Below, in pieces: positions 1-8,441 of a DNA stretch of 64,000 bases. A program made the translations under genes and the position numbers. The stretch's first letter is position 1. Each line of letters starts with the position of its first letter. The stretch spans positions 281,270 through 345,269 of the forward strand of contig NZ_QFWX01000002.1 of NCBI RefSeq assembly GCF_003344045.1. The letters are read 5' to 3'. The notes beneath the pieces are model-generated. The model saw only the letters and a list, made by a program, of their open reading frames with translations, was not told the DNA's origin and searched no databases. The DNA is from Marinobacter vulgaris (lineage in GTDB: Bacteria > Pseudomonadota > Gammaproteobacteria > Pseudomonadales > Oleiphilaceae).

Positions 1-1
1 C

Positions 2-1945
2 AGCAGCGATGCAACCCGGCTTCAGGCCAGCCTTGAACTGGAACACCTGCACCGTCAGCCGCTACTGGATTACTGGGACCGCCTGTTCCAGGAGGCCAGC
101 TGCGCGCTGGCAGAACAGGATGAAAACGGCATGGCCGACCTCCAGGAGCAGGTGCTGCAGGTGCTGATCAGCCGTGACCCGCAGATTCTGGAACTGGCAC
201 GGCGCTATCTGTCACTGGAGGACCTGCTGGGCATCCGCAGCCGCTTGGTGGGCAGCGGCTACATCGGCGGCAAGGCCACCGGGATGCTGATTGCCCGTAA
301 TATTCTGCTGAGAGAATCGCCAGAACTGTGGCAGCAATATCTGGAGCCCCACGACTCCAGTTACCTCGGCACCGACGCCTACTACGCCTTTCTGGTGCAC
401 AACGGACTGTGGCCGGCAATCATGCGGCAACGGTCCGAGGCGGGCTACCTGACCGAGGCGCTCGCCTTGCGGGAAGGCATACTGGCTGGCCAGTTCCCCG
501 GTGAAATCCGCACTGAACTGGAACGGCTGCTGGACCATTACGGCCAGTATCCCATCCTCGTACGCTCATCGAGCCTGCAGGAAGACGGTTTTGGCAATGC
601 CTTCGCCGGCAAGTACGAAAGCGTGTTTCTGGTTAACCAGGGCGCGCCGGAACAACGGCTGACGGCTCTGAAAAACGCCATCAGACAGGTCTACGCGTCG
701 TCCATGAGTGAAGATGCGCTGCGCTACCGGCAGCAGCGCGGGCTGGATCAGCGCGAAGAGCCCATGGCGCTACTGATCCAGCGGGTCAATGGCCGCTTCC
801 ACGGCCGTTACTACCTGCCGGATGCAGCGGGAGTCGGGGTCTCGCAGAATACCTTTGCCTGGGACAGTACCATGGACCCGAAAGCCGGCATGGTGCGGAT
901 GGTCATGGGCCTGGGTACCCGGGCAGTGGACCGGATTGAAGGCGATCATGCCTGTGTCATGGCCCTGGATCAGCCCACCCGGCAGCCCTTCCGTAACCAG
1001 GACGAATGCTACCGTTTCTCCCAGCACCTGGTGGACGTGCTGGATCTCCAGGACGGCACCTTGGACACGAGGCCCCTGAGCCAGCTGCTGGAAAACACCA
1101 GCCATCTTCCCATGGCCCACCTGGCGGAAATCGACCGGGCGGCCACCACGCGCGCCGAGCAGCTCGGCATGACAGGCCCTGTCTGGCGTCTGACTTTTCG
1201 ACCACTGGTGCGACAGGGGCCGTTCATTTCCCGGCTCTCGAACCTGCTACAGACCCTGGAGGCCGGTTACCGACACCCGGTGGATGTGGAGTTCACCCTT
1301 CACCTCGACGAACACGGGGACCCGTCCTTCAACCTGGTGCAGTGCCGGCCCCTGGCTACCGTGGGCGAAAACGGCCCGGTCAGCATCCCGGACCGGATAC
1401 CGGAGGAACGGATTCTGTTCCACACCAACGGTCACTTCATGGGGGGCAACATCAGCCTGGCTATTGAGCGGGTTATCCGTGTGGATGCGCCGGTTTACGC
1501 TAAGCTCACCGGCAGCCAGCGCTACGAGGTAGCGCGGTTGATTGGTGAACAGGTTCGCTCCGACAATATCCGGACCCTGCTGATCGGCCCCGGCCGCTGG
1601 GGCACCAGCAGCCCCGAACTGGGTGTTCCCGTGGGTTTTTCGGACATTGCCGGCATAGCGGCTCTGGTGGAGGTGGCGGAGAAAGCGGGCCAGATGGTGC
1701 CGGACCTGTCCTACGGCTCACACTTCTTCCAGGACTTGGTGGAAACAGGCATTGCCTATGCGGCCCTGTTCCCGGAAACCGACCAGTGCCGTTATTTTCC
1801 GGAGATTCTGGGCGAAACCCCTTCATCTACGGCAGGCACGCCCTCGCCGGACGCCGCTGTCAGGGTGCATGACCTCAGCCACCGGCCACTCCATCTGCGG
1901 GGGGATATTATCCGCCAGCAACTGATCTGTTTCTTTCCCGATTGA
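2..1945 (+). CDS. PEP/pyruvate-binding (PPDK N-domain) protein, 5' partial
   Basis: The reading frame is open from the left edge, so the 5' end lies outside the window. The first internal ATG at 131 is not a convincing start because the frame continues upstream without a stop. About 647 residues are visible. The block VRSSSLQEDGFGNAFAGKY (about nt 560-615) matches the N-terminal ATP-grasp PEP/pyruvate-binding domain of PPDK and PEP synthase. The basic segment GGKATGMLIARN lies upstream of it. The C-terminal part (GPGRWGTSSPELGVP, SYGSHFFQDLVETGIAY) belongs to a family of large uncharacterised PEP/pyruvate-binding proteins, not to PPDK, and no swivelling His domain or TIM barrel is seen. The substrate is unknown. 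Family assignment is good; the biochemical role is open. Confidence 0.75.
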   Translation, partial: SSDATRLQASLELEHLHRQPLLDYWDRLFQEASCALAEQDENGMADLQEQVLQVLISRDPQILELARRYLSLEDLLGIRSRLVGSGYIGGKATGMLIARNILLRESPELWQQYLEPHDSSYLGTDAYYAFLVHNGLWPAIMRQRSEAGYLTEALALREGILAGQFPGEIRTELERLLDHYGQYPILVRSSSLQEDGFGNAFAGKYESVFLVNQGAPEQRLTALKNAIRQVYASSMSEDALRYRQQRGLDQREEPMALLIQRVNGRFHGRYYLPDAAGVGVSQNTFAWDSTMDPKAGMVRMVMGLGTRAVDRIEGDHACVMALDQPTRQPFRNQDECYRFSQHLVDVLDLQDGTLDTRPLSQLLENTSHLPMAHLAEIDRAATTRAEQLGMTGPVWRLTFRPLVRQGPFISRLSNLLQTLEAGYRHPVDVEFTLHLDEHGDPSFNLVQCRPLATVGENGPVSIPDRIPEERILFHTNGHFMGGNISLAIERVIRVDAPVYAKLTGSQRYEVARLIGEQVRSDNIRTLLIGPGRWGTSSPELGVPVGFSDIAGIAALVEVAEKAGQMVPDLSYGSHFFQDLVETGIAYAALFPETDQCRYFPEILGETPSSTAGTPSPDAAVRVHDLSHRPLHLRGDIIRQQLICFFPD

Positions 1946-2008
1946 CGCCCCGCAATCCGGCGCGGAATTTCCCACCGATCACCGGCGTCTGCTGCTAGAA
2001 TCCGCTCC

Positions 2009-3280
2009 ATGGAATGGCTCACCCAATCACAGACCGGTTTTCAACAGGCTGCCCGTTATTTACTCGGAATGCGGCTGACGCTTGTTGCGCTCCAGCTGAT
2101 CGCGATAGCCGCCGCCGAAACCATGGTGAACCTGGCGCACCGGGCCGAGGCCCTGATTGTATGCGTGGTTTACGCAGTCGCGGCCGCACTGGGCTGGCTC
2201 TGGTTCACACGACGACCTCCACGCGCCACCGCGACTGTGGGCCTGGTTCTGACCCTCGACCTGTTGCTGATCGGCGCCTGGCTGTACCTCACCGGCGGCT
2301 ATACCAACCCCCTGGTGTCGCTGTTGCTGCTGCCGATTGCCGTTGCCATCATTCTGCTGCCCCTGGGCCAGAGCATCGTGGTAACCGTTGCCGGGGTGGC
2401 GGTGTATACCTCACTGGTGCTCTGGCATACACCGGTCACCCAAGATCATCACGGCGGCGATCTGGCGCAGTTACACCTGGTGGGCATGTGGGTGACCTTT
2501 GCCATTACCGCCGCGATTCTGCTGCTTGTGGTTGGTGCGCTTTCCCGCCGTCTCCGCCTACAACAGTCCCTGCTGGCACAGGTACGTGAAACCCGGCTGC
2601 GGGATGAGCAGGTCATTGCGATGGGACTCTCGGCCGCAGCCGTGGCTCACCGGCTGGGCACACCGCTGAACACCATGACGCTGCTGGTGGAAGAGATGAA
2701 GGCCGCTGCCGCTGACGGTGAACCCGTGGCAGAGGACCTGGTGCTGTTGGAAAAGCAGCTCGGCCTCTGCAGCGGGCACCTGCAGCAACTGTCCACCGCC
2801 GCCATGCAGGCCAGAACGTCGCAGCTCGAAATGCTCACGGCCAGGGAGTGGATAATGCGGCTGCGGGAATCCGCTACTTTGCTCTGGCCCGCGGCGACCA
2901 TCAAATGGCAACAGCCGTTTCCGGATTGCCTGGTGGCGGTGGATGCCACACTTGATCAGGCAATCCTGAATCTGCTTGCCAACGCCATAACCGCAAGTCC
3001 GTCCTGGGTCGCTATCAGCGCCCACGAGGAAGCCGGGGAACGGCTGGAGATCATTGTGGAGGACCATGGTGATGGCCTGGAGTCTGCCCTTGAGGGCACC
3101 CTCGGCGAACAGGTTGTGAGTTCGGAAAATGGCCTCGGGGTTGGTCTGTTTCTGTCCAACGCCACCATCCAGCGACTCGGAGGCATCCTGAAAGCGCGGG
3201 TTACCAGCGACGGCACTACCATGATTATTGACTTGCCAATCGCAATCCATGGTAATCGCCGGGAGGGAGAAACCCCGTGA
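2009..3280 (+). CDS. regB: RegB/PrrB/RoxS-type redox sensor histidine kinase
   Basis: Membrane redox-sensing kinase of 423 residues. About six hydrophobic segments occupy residues 18-178. The segment between them carries GGYTNPL (96-102), a close match to the quinone-binding GGxxNPF motif of RegB. The H-box AAVAHRLGTPLN contains His214, with the AHxLGTPL form typical of RegB/PrrB. A cysteine at 254 sits in the helix where RegB carries its redox-active Cys. The ATP domain has the N-box around 319-326, DHGDG (352-356) and GLGVGL (375-380). The stop overlaps the GTG of the regulator downstream by 4 bp, so the two are translationally coupled. In this family the pair adjusts respiratory and carbon/nitrogen genes to redox state. 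The targets here are not visible from the sequence. Confidence 0.85.
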   Translation: MEWLTQSQTGFQQAARYLLGMRLTLVALQLIAIAAAETMVNLAHRAEALIVCVVYAVAAALGWLWFTRRPPRATATVGLVLTLDLLLIGAWLYLTGGYTNPLVSLLLLPIAVAIILLPLGQSIVVTVAGVAVYTSLVLWHTPVTQDHHGGDLAQLHLVGMWVTFAITAAILLLVVGALSRRLRLQQSLLAQVRETRLRDEQVIAMGLSAAAVAHRLGTPLNTMTLLVEEMKAAAADGEPVAEDLVLLEKQLGLCSGHLQQLSTAAMQARTSQLEMLTAREWIMRLRESATLLWPAATIKWQQPFPDCLVAVDATLDQAILNLLANAITASPSWVAISAHEEAGERLEIIVEDHGDGLESALEGTLGEQVVSSENGLGVGLFLSNATIQRLGGILKARVTSDGTTMIIDLPIAIHGNRREGETP

Positions 3281-3810
3281 ACGAAAGCAGAGCCTGGCTG
3301 CTTGTTGACGACGACGATGCGTTTCTGCAGGTGCTTCAACGCTCCCTCGCCCGCCAGGGCACAGCATCGCGACTGGCGCGGAGCCAGCGGGAGGCGAAAG
3401 AGGTACTGGCCACCGCTCATGACGTCCACCGCTGTGTTCTGGACCTGAACCTCGCCGGTGAAAGCGGCCTGCAACTGCTGCCCGAACTTCTGGCCATGCG
3501 CCCGGATCTCGAGATCCTGGTGTTGACCGGTTATGGCAGCATCGCCACGGCTGTTGAGGCCATGCGCCGCGGTGCCGTGAACTACCTGTGCAAACCGGTG
3601 ACGGTCAACCAGCTGCTGACGGGTTTCGAGCCGCTCGATGGCCTGCCGGATCTGCGCAATGAGCCACCCTCGGTGGAAGAAATGGAGTGGGAGCACATCC
3701 AGCGCATTCTCAACGAAAACGATGGCAACGTGTCAGCCACGGCCCGGGACCTGAACATGCACCGCCGGACCCTGCAACGGAAACTGCAGAAGCATTCCCG
3801 CTGGCGATAG
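3277..3810 (+). CDS. regA: RegA/PrrA/RoxR-type response regulator
   Basis: Response regulator of 177 residues, starting at GTG 3277 within the stop codon of the kinase gene and preceded by GGGAGGGA. The receiver domain (1-115) has the acidic pocket DDDD (11-14), phosphoacceptor Asp56, Thr84 and Lys106. The C-terminal Fis-type helix-turn-helix (about 138-172) contains LNMHRRTLQRKLQK, nearly invariant in RegA/PrrA/ActR proteins. It should be the DNA-binding partner of the kinase upstream. The linker EPPSVEEMEWEH is short and has few prolines compared with the polyproline hinge of alphaproteobacterial RegA. Assignment is strong; the regulon is unknown. Confidence 0.88.
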   Translation: MNESRAWLLVDDDDAFLQVLQRSLARQGTASRLARSQREAKEVLATAHDVHRCVLDLNLAGESGLQLLPELLAMRPDLEILVLTGYGSIATAVEAMRRGAVNYLCKPVTVNQLLTGFEPLDGLPDLRNEPPSVEEMEWEHIQRILNENDGNVSATARDLNMHRRTLQRKLQKHSRWR

Positions 3811-3854
3811 TGAACGCTCCTGAAATTTCACAAAAAACTGACATCCATCAATTG

Positions 3855-3878
3855 CATGGGACCATTCTCCCATGGTTT
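3855..3878 (+). terminator. Candidate terminator hairpin after regBA
   Basis: CATGGGA (3855-3861) and TCCCATG (3868-3874) form a 7-bp stem with a 6-nt loop, followed by GTTTT. It lies about 45 bp after the regA stop. The upstream ATG at 3872, a possible start for the next gene, falls inside the stem, which argues for a downstream start. The T tract is short, so confidence is moderate. Confidence 0.5.
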
Positions 3879-3952
3879 TCCAGCGCCATTCCGGTAGCAT
3901 GCGTCTCCCGCGAAACCCATTGCCGAATCCGGACAAAGGCTGGTTGACTCTC

Positions 3953-6088
3953 ATGTCCAGATCCCCGACTACAACACAGCCTCCCTCAGACATGGATCCG
4001 CACCGCCTTGCCCTGGTTGCCGCGGCAACACCAAACCTGCTGGTCATGCTCGATGAGGTCGGACGCATTGAGTGGGTGAATCCCAGTTTTGAACAACAGA
4101 CCGGTTATTCTTTGGCCGAAATCCGGGGATGCTTCCCGCGGGATGTCCTTTATGGGCCCAACACCGATCCCGAGACCACACAGCGCATTAACCAGAAGCT
4201 TCACAGCGGCGAAGTGATCGACGAGGACATTCTCCACTACACCAGGTCAGGGACTCCCTACTGGGTTCACACCTATTGCGTCCCGATTGGTGGTGAGGGG
4301 GAAATCGCGCCCGGGTTCATCGCTATCCAGAACAATATTGCCGACCGGAAGAACAGCGAACGTGGCCTGCGCATCGCCGCCAGCGTATTTGACCGCAGCC
4401 ATGAAGCGATCATGATTTCCGACCAGGCGAACCGGATTCTCGATGTGAATCCGGCATTTTCAAGAATCACCGGCTACGGTCGGGAAGAGGTTCTGGGGCT
4501 CAACCCGGCCATTCTCAGTTCCGGCCGCCATTCCGGGGCCTATTACCAGTCCATGTGGCATTCGATCGAAAAAACCGACCACTGGCGGGGTGAAATCTGG
4601 AACCGCCGGAAAAACGGTGAAGAGTACATTGAGCTGCTCTCCATCAGCCGCGTTCATCTTGAAGAGCCCGGCCAGTACTACCACGTTGCCGCGTTTTCCG
4701 ATATCACCACCATCAAGAACCACGCCAGGGAACTGGACCGTGCCGCCAATTACGATGACCTGACCGGCCTGCCCAACCGGCAACTGCTGGAAGAGCGCCT
4801 GCGCACCGCCCGCCATCACGCCGACCGGCAACGTCGTTGCCTGTCGGTCTGCTACCTGGATATCGACGGCTTCAAGGTCATCAACGACCGGCTGGGCAAT
4901 GCGGCGGGGGATCAGACACTGCGGGCCCTGTCAGAGCGGCTGACAAGAACATTGCGCAGTGGCGATACCGTGGCGCGGATCGGCGGCGACGAGTTTGTCC
5001 TTCTGTTACAGAGTGAGGATAACCATGACGCCGTCTACCAGCGCATTCTTGCCACCATTGGCGAGCCCGTTGCGGTGTGCGGGCAGAGCGTCACCCTCAC
5101 TGCCAGCCTTGGCATTACCCGCTACCCTGAGGATGGCGCAGATGCCGAAAGCCTGATTCGCCACGCCGACCAGGCGATGTACTCGGCAAAAGAGAAAGGC
5201 CGCAACCAGTATCACTTTTTCGACCCCGGGCTTGATGAGCATCGTCGAAACCGTCGCAACCAGTTGATGGCCATCACGCGGGCACTGGAGAATGACGAAT
5301 TCGAGCTGTTTTTCCAGCCCCAGATCCGGCTCGCCGATTGTCAGGTGCTGGGTTTTGAAGCGCTGATCCGCTGGCGCCATCCCGACAGGGGCCTGATCTC
5401 GCCCGGGGAATTCCTGCCCATTGTCGCGAACAGTCACCTGGAAGTCCCGCTGGGGCAATGGGTGCTGAAAGAAGCCATTTACCAGATGAACGCCTGGAAA
5501 GAAACGGGCGAAGACATGGCCGTCAGCATCAATATCAGCGCGCCGCATCTGATGGACCAGAGTTTTGCCGACTACCTTGAGAGCTATCTTTGCAGCCATC
5601 CGGAGGTGAATCCGGGACAAATCACCCTGGAGGTGCTGGAATCAACCGCCCTTGAAGACACCAAGCGGGCCAGCAATGTGCTGGCCCGGTGCCAGGCCCT
5701 GGGCCTTCAGGTGGCACTGGACGACTTTGGCACCGGCTTCTCGTCGCTCACCTACCTGCGCAAACTGCCCGTGGACATCATCAAGATTGACCAGAGTTTC
5801 GTGCGGAACATGCTGGTCGATGCCAGTGATCACGCCATTGTGGAAAGTGTGATATTCCTGGCACAGCGGTTTGACCATCCGGTACTGGCCGAGGGGGTGG
5901 AAACCATGGAGCACGCCCGGGCGCTGCGGCAGCTTGGCTGCGACTTCGTCCAGGGCTATGGCTTCGCCCGCCCCATGCCGGCCGACCAGGTTCTTGAATG
6001 GACCAGGCGGTGGACAGAGACTGCTAGCGATAGCGCTTCTGGTTTAATGTTGTCAGCCGGTCAGGGTGGAAAACCATCAGCCCGGTGA
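3953..6088 (+). CDS. PAS-PAS-GGDEF-EAL cyclic-di-GMP turnover protein
   Basis: Soluble protein of 711 residues from ATG 3953; an in-frame ATG at 3872 would add 27 residues but sits inside a hairpin. Two PAS domains (about 20-130 and 140-255) precede a GGDEF domain with an intact GGDEF motif (344-348). An RxxD product-inhibition site (RSGD) lies five residues before it. The EAL domain (about 440-690) has EALIRW (469-474), the DDFGTGFSSL loop, a catalytic-type Lys in IIKIDQSF and AEGVE, all expected for an active phosphodiesterase. It could therefore be bifunctional, or GTP binding could tune the phosphodiesterase. No transmembrane segment is seen. The first PAS resembles the LOV fold around VLYGPNTD but lacks the NCRFLQ cysteine motif, so it is probably not a flavin photoreceptor. 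Confidence 0.85.
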   Translation: MSRSPTTTQPPSDMDPHRLALVAAATPNLLVMLDEVGRIEWVNPSFEQQTGYSLAEIRGCFPRDVLYGPNTDPETTQRINQKLHSGEVIDEDILHYTRSGTPYWVHTYCVPIGGEGEIAPGFIAIQNNIADRKNSERGLRIAASVFDRSHEAIMISDQANRILDVNPAFSRITGYGREEVLGLNPAILSSGRHSGAYYQSMWHSIEKTDHWRGEIWNRRKNGEEYIELLSISRVHLEEPGQYYHVAAFSDITTIKNHARELDRAANYDDLTGLPNRQLLEERLRTARHHADRQRRCLSVCYLDIDGFKVINDRLGNAAGDQTLRALSERLTRTLRSGDTVARIGGDEFVLLLQSEDNHDAVYQRILATIGEPVAVCGQSVTLTASLGITRYPEDGADAESLIRHADQAMYSAKEKGRNQYHFFDPGLDEHRRNRRNQLMAITRALENDEFELFFQPQIRLADCQVLGFEALIRWRHPDRGLISPGEFLPIVANSHLEVPLGQWVLKEAIYQMNAWKETGEDMAVSINISAPHLMDQSFADYLESYLCSHPEVNPGQITLEVLESTALEDTKRASNVLARCQALGLQVALDDFGTGFSSLTYLRKLPVDIIKIDQSFVRNMLVDASDHAIVESVIFLAQRFDHPVLAEGVETMEHARALRQLGCDFVQGYGFARPMPADQVLEWTRRWTETASDSASGLMLSAGQGGKPSAR

Positions 6089-6683
6089 CAAAGGCGCCAT
6101 TTACAAATCCCTCGGGAATCATGAACAGGGGGAGATAGCGCAGGTATTCGTGAACCAGCTCGTCGAAGCTATACACCCCGGCAGACCACAGCATCAGGCA
6201 CATCACCACGCCCGCCACCGCAACAGAGATACCGGCCCCAAAAAAACCGCAGAAGAAGATGTACGCAAAGAAGTTGCGGAAATTGCGCTTCCGCTCCCAC
6301 AGCATGATGCCGTAACTGACCAGGGCCGGCACCATTACCGTGACCAGTCCGTTGGCAGCGAAAGCGATCAGCGGTTCACGCCCGGTAATGACTGTAATCA
6401 CCAGGGCCATCAATCCCGCCAGCACTGCCAGCCGCCACCCCATCATCAGGGTAACGAGGGTCATACCAAACACGTGGATGAACAGGCCCGGAGAAATCCC
6501 CGCACGCAACTGCCAGACAAACCCCAGCACAACCGCAGCGCCGAAAAAGGAATGTTGCAGGGCCTGGTCGCGGCGGAACTCCGACCAGTCAATGCCGCGA
6601 ACCGCGTTAACCAGTATCGCCAGGAATATCAGCCCGGTAATGATCAACTGGCTGCCAGAGAGCAGGTTCTCTGTCATCCCCAT
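6024..6683 (-). CDS. CbiM/ECF-permease-like integral membrane protein
   Basis: Polytopic membrane protein of 219 residues, resembling the predicted membrane protein group related to CbiM-type S components of energy-coupling-factor transporters. About six hydrophobic segments are visible. The short sequences HVFGMTLVTLMMGWR and PEGFVNGAFVTGLMVFHPDRL are characteristic of the group. I chose ATG 6683 because GGAG lies ten bases upstream; a longer frame reaches 6725. The start lies 77 bp inside the end of the SulP gene, so it is translated from overlapping message. Its 3' end overlaps the convergent GGDEF-EAL gene by 65 bp. No ECF ATPase or T component is nearby, so the substrate and even a transport role are uncertain. 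Confidence 0.65.
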   Translation of the reverse strand: MGMTENLLSGSQLIITGLIFLAILVNAVRGIDWSEFRRDQALQHSFFGAAVVLGFVWQLRAGISPGLFIHVFGMTLVTLMMGWRLAVLAGLMALVITVITGREPLIAFAANGLVTVMVPALVSYGIMLWERKRNFRNFFAYIFFCGFFGAGISVAVAGVVMCLMLWSAGVYSFDELVHEYLRYLPLFMIPEGFVNGAFVTGLMVFHPDRLTTLNQKRYR

Positions 6684-8433
6684 CGTTTGGATACTCCGAT
6701 TCAGAGCGTCGAGCCGCCAACGCACAAGGCCTGGTCAGTGTTTGCCAGGCTTTATAGGCACTCAGAAAGACCTGACCTCCAAGGTTCGCCAGCAGCTCTG
6801 TGTCCCCGAGACGGTCCATTACAGGTCCTTTTACGTCCGAAAGATGCAGGCGGACGCCCGCATCTGTCAATCGCTCATTGATGGCTTCCAGGCTCTCCAG
6901 TGCTGACGCGTCAACAAGATTGACTGCCGTGCATACCAGCACCAGATCCTGCAGCTCCGGTTGCCGGGTTACCAGGTCCATCACGGTCTCCTCCAGAAAG
7001 CGGGCGTTGGCAAAATACAGGCTTTCATCCACCCGCAGGAAGGTCACCTTGGGGCACAGCTCCACCTCATGCCGAAGTATGTTGCGAAAATGCTCGGTGC
7101 CCGGAACCCGGCCAATCACGGCGCAGTGCGGGCGACTTGTGCGATACAGGAAAAGCCCGATGGACAGGGCCACTCCCGCGACGATGCCGGCCTCAACACT
7201 GTGCACCAATGTCAGCACAATGGTGGCGAGCATGGCACCGAAATCCGGTCGGGAATAACGCCATGTCCGGCCCAGGGCCGGAAGATCGATCAGGGTGGTG
7301 ACAGCCACAATGATGGTCGCCGCCAGCGTTGCCTGGGGCAGGTACGCAATCGCCGGCGTCAGGAACAGGGTTGCCAGGGCAATGCCCACTGCCGCATAGG
7401 CGCCCGCTGCCGGTGTTTCAGCACCGGCATCAAAGTTAACCACGGAGCGGGAGAATCCCCCCGTAACCGGCATGCCACCGGAAAAGCCGGCGCCCAGATT
7501 GGCGGTGCCGAGGCCAATCAGTTCCTGATCGGGATCGATCCTCTGGCGGCGCTTGGCGGCCAGGGTCTGACCCACGGACACCGACTCAACAAAGCCGACC
7601 ACGCTGATCAACAGGGCACTGACCGCCAGCTGCTGCCACAACTCCACATCGAGGCTGGGCATGGTGAAATCCGGCAAGCCACGGGGCACATCACCCACCA
7701 GGCGCACCCCCTGAGCATCAAGCTGGAACTGCCAGGCCAGCAGGGTGGTAACCAGAACCGCCAGAATGGGGGCGGTCTTGGTCATGATATCGGCTGTTCT
7801 GGGCGCCATCCCCGTAGCCATAAGCAACGGCTTCAGGCGCTTGCGGGCGAGCACCAGGAACAGCAACGCTCCGGCGCCAACCGCCAGGGTAGCCAGGTTG
7901 GTTTCCCCCAGCGACAGGATCAGCGACTGGCCAATGCTCAGCAGGTTATGCCCGGAGGCCTCGATTCCGAAAATGTGCTTGAGCTGGCTGGCCGCAATGA
8001 CAATACCGGAGGCGGTGATGAAACCGGATATCACCGGGTGGCTGAGAAAATTGGCCAGGAAGCCGAGCCTGAGAATCCCCATCAGCGTCAGCATCAGCCC
8101 TGACATGACAGCCAGAAGCACCGCACCGGCAATGTACTCCGGGGTACCTGACTCTGCCAGTGGTGCCAGGGCAGCCGCCGTCATCAGCGAAGCCACTGCC
8201 ACCGGTCCCACGGACAATGTCCGGCTGGTGCCAAACACCGCGTAGATCATCAGTGGCAGGATACTGGCGTATAAGCCAACGTGGGCCGGCAGGCCGGCAA
8301 GCAGGGCGTAGGCCAGCGACTGCGGGATAAGCATTACCGTCACAATGACCGCGGCCACCAGATCGCTGGTGGCCTCACCACGGCCGTATTGTGGCGCCCA
8401 CTGGAAGATGGGCAGATAGCGTTTAAGATTCAT
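6607..8433 (-). CDS. SulP family anion permease with STAS domain
   Basis: Inner-membrane anion transporter of 608 residues with the SulP layout: about 11-12 membrane segments (roughly 25-430), then a cytoplasmic STAS domain (about 440-570). Family signatures include PQSLAYALLAGLPAHVGLYA and FGTSRTLSVGPVA near the N terminus, and GGMPVTGGFSRSVVN mid-protein. The STAS segment NLVDASALESL corresponds to the conserved Asp-x-Ser loop. Eight bases separate it from the MBL-fold gene upstream, which suggests one transcript. The last 25 or so residues read through the start of the CbiM-like gene in another frame and are unlikely to be part of the STAS fold. Substrate is probably sulfate, sulfite or bicarbonate; the neighbouring sulfur enzyme favours a sulfur oxyanion. 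Confidence 0.85.
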   Translation of the reverse strand: MNLKRYLPIFQWAPQYGRGEATSDLVAAVIVTVMLIPQSLAYALLAGLPAHVGLYASILPLMIYAVFGTSRTLSVGPVAVASLMTAAALAPLAESGTPEYIAGAVLLAVMSGLMLTLMGILRLGFLANFLSHPVISGFITASGIVIAASQLKHIFGIEASGHNLLSIGQSLILSLGETNLATLAVGAGALLFLVLARKRLKPLLMATGMAPRTADIMTKTAPILAVLVTTLLAWQFQLDAQGVRLVGDVPRGLPDFTMPSLDVELWQQLAVSALLISVVGFVESVSVGQTLAAKRRQRIDPDQELIGLGTANLGAGFSGGMPVTGGFSRSVVNFDAGAETPAAGAYAAVGIALATLFLTPAIAYLPQATLAATIIVAVTTLIDLPALGRTWRYSRPDFGAMLATIVLTLVHSVEAGIVAGVALSIGLFLYRTSRPHCAVIGRVPGTEHFRNILRHEVELCPKVTFLRVDESLYFANARFLEETVMDLVTRQPELQDLVLVCTAVNLVDASALESLEAINERLTDAGVRLHLSDVKGPVMDRLGDTELLANLGGQVFLSAYKAWQTLTRPCALAARRSESEYPNDGDDREPALWQPVDHYRADIPGDTG

Positions 8434-8441
8434 CGGGAATC

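Noticed and set aside
3872..3952. Upstream ATG as the start of the PAS-GGDEF-EAL gene
   Set aside because: The codon lies inside a probable terminator hairpin, and the added residues have no domain similarity. ATG 3953 is preferred, though its ribosome-binding site is weak.
4020..4350. LOV photoreceptor in the first PAS of the GGDEF-EAL protein
   Set aside because: The fold is LOV-like in places but the NCRFLQ cysteine motif is replaced by CFPRDVLYG, so flavin-cysteine photochemistry is not supported.
6961..8103. Long open frame antisense to the SulP gene
   Set aside because: The predicted product is a Gly/His/Gln-rich shadow with no family resemblance, opposite a clearly conserved permease.
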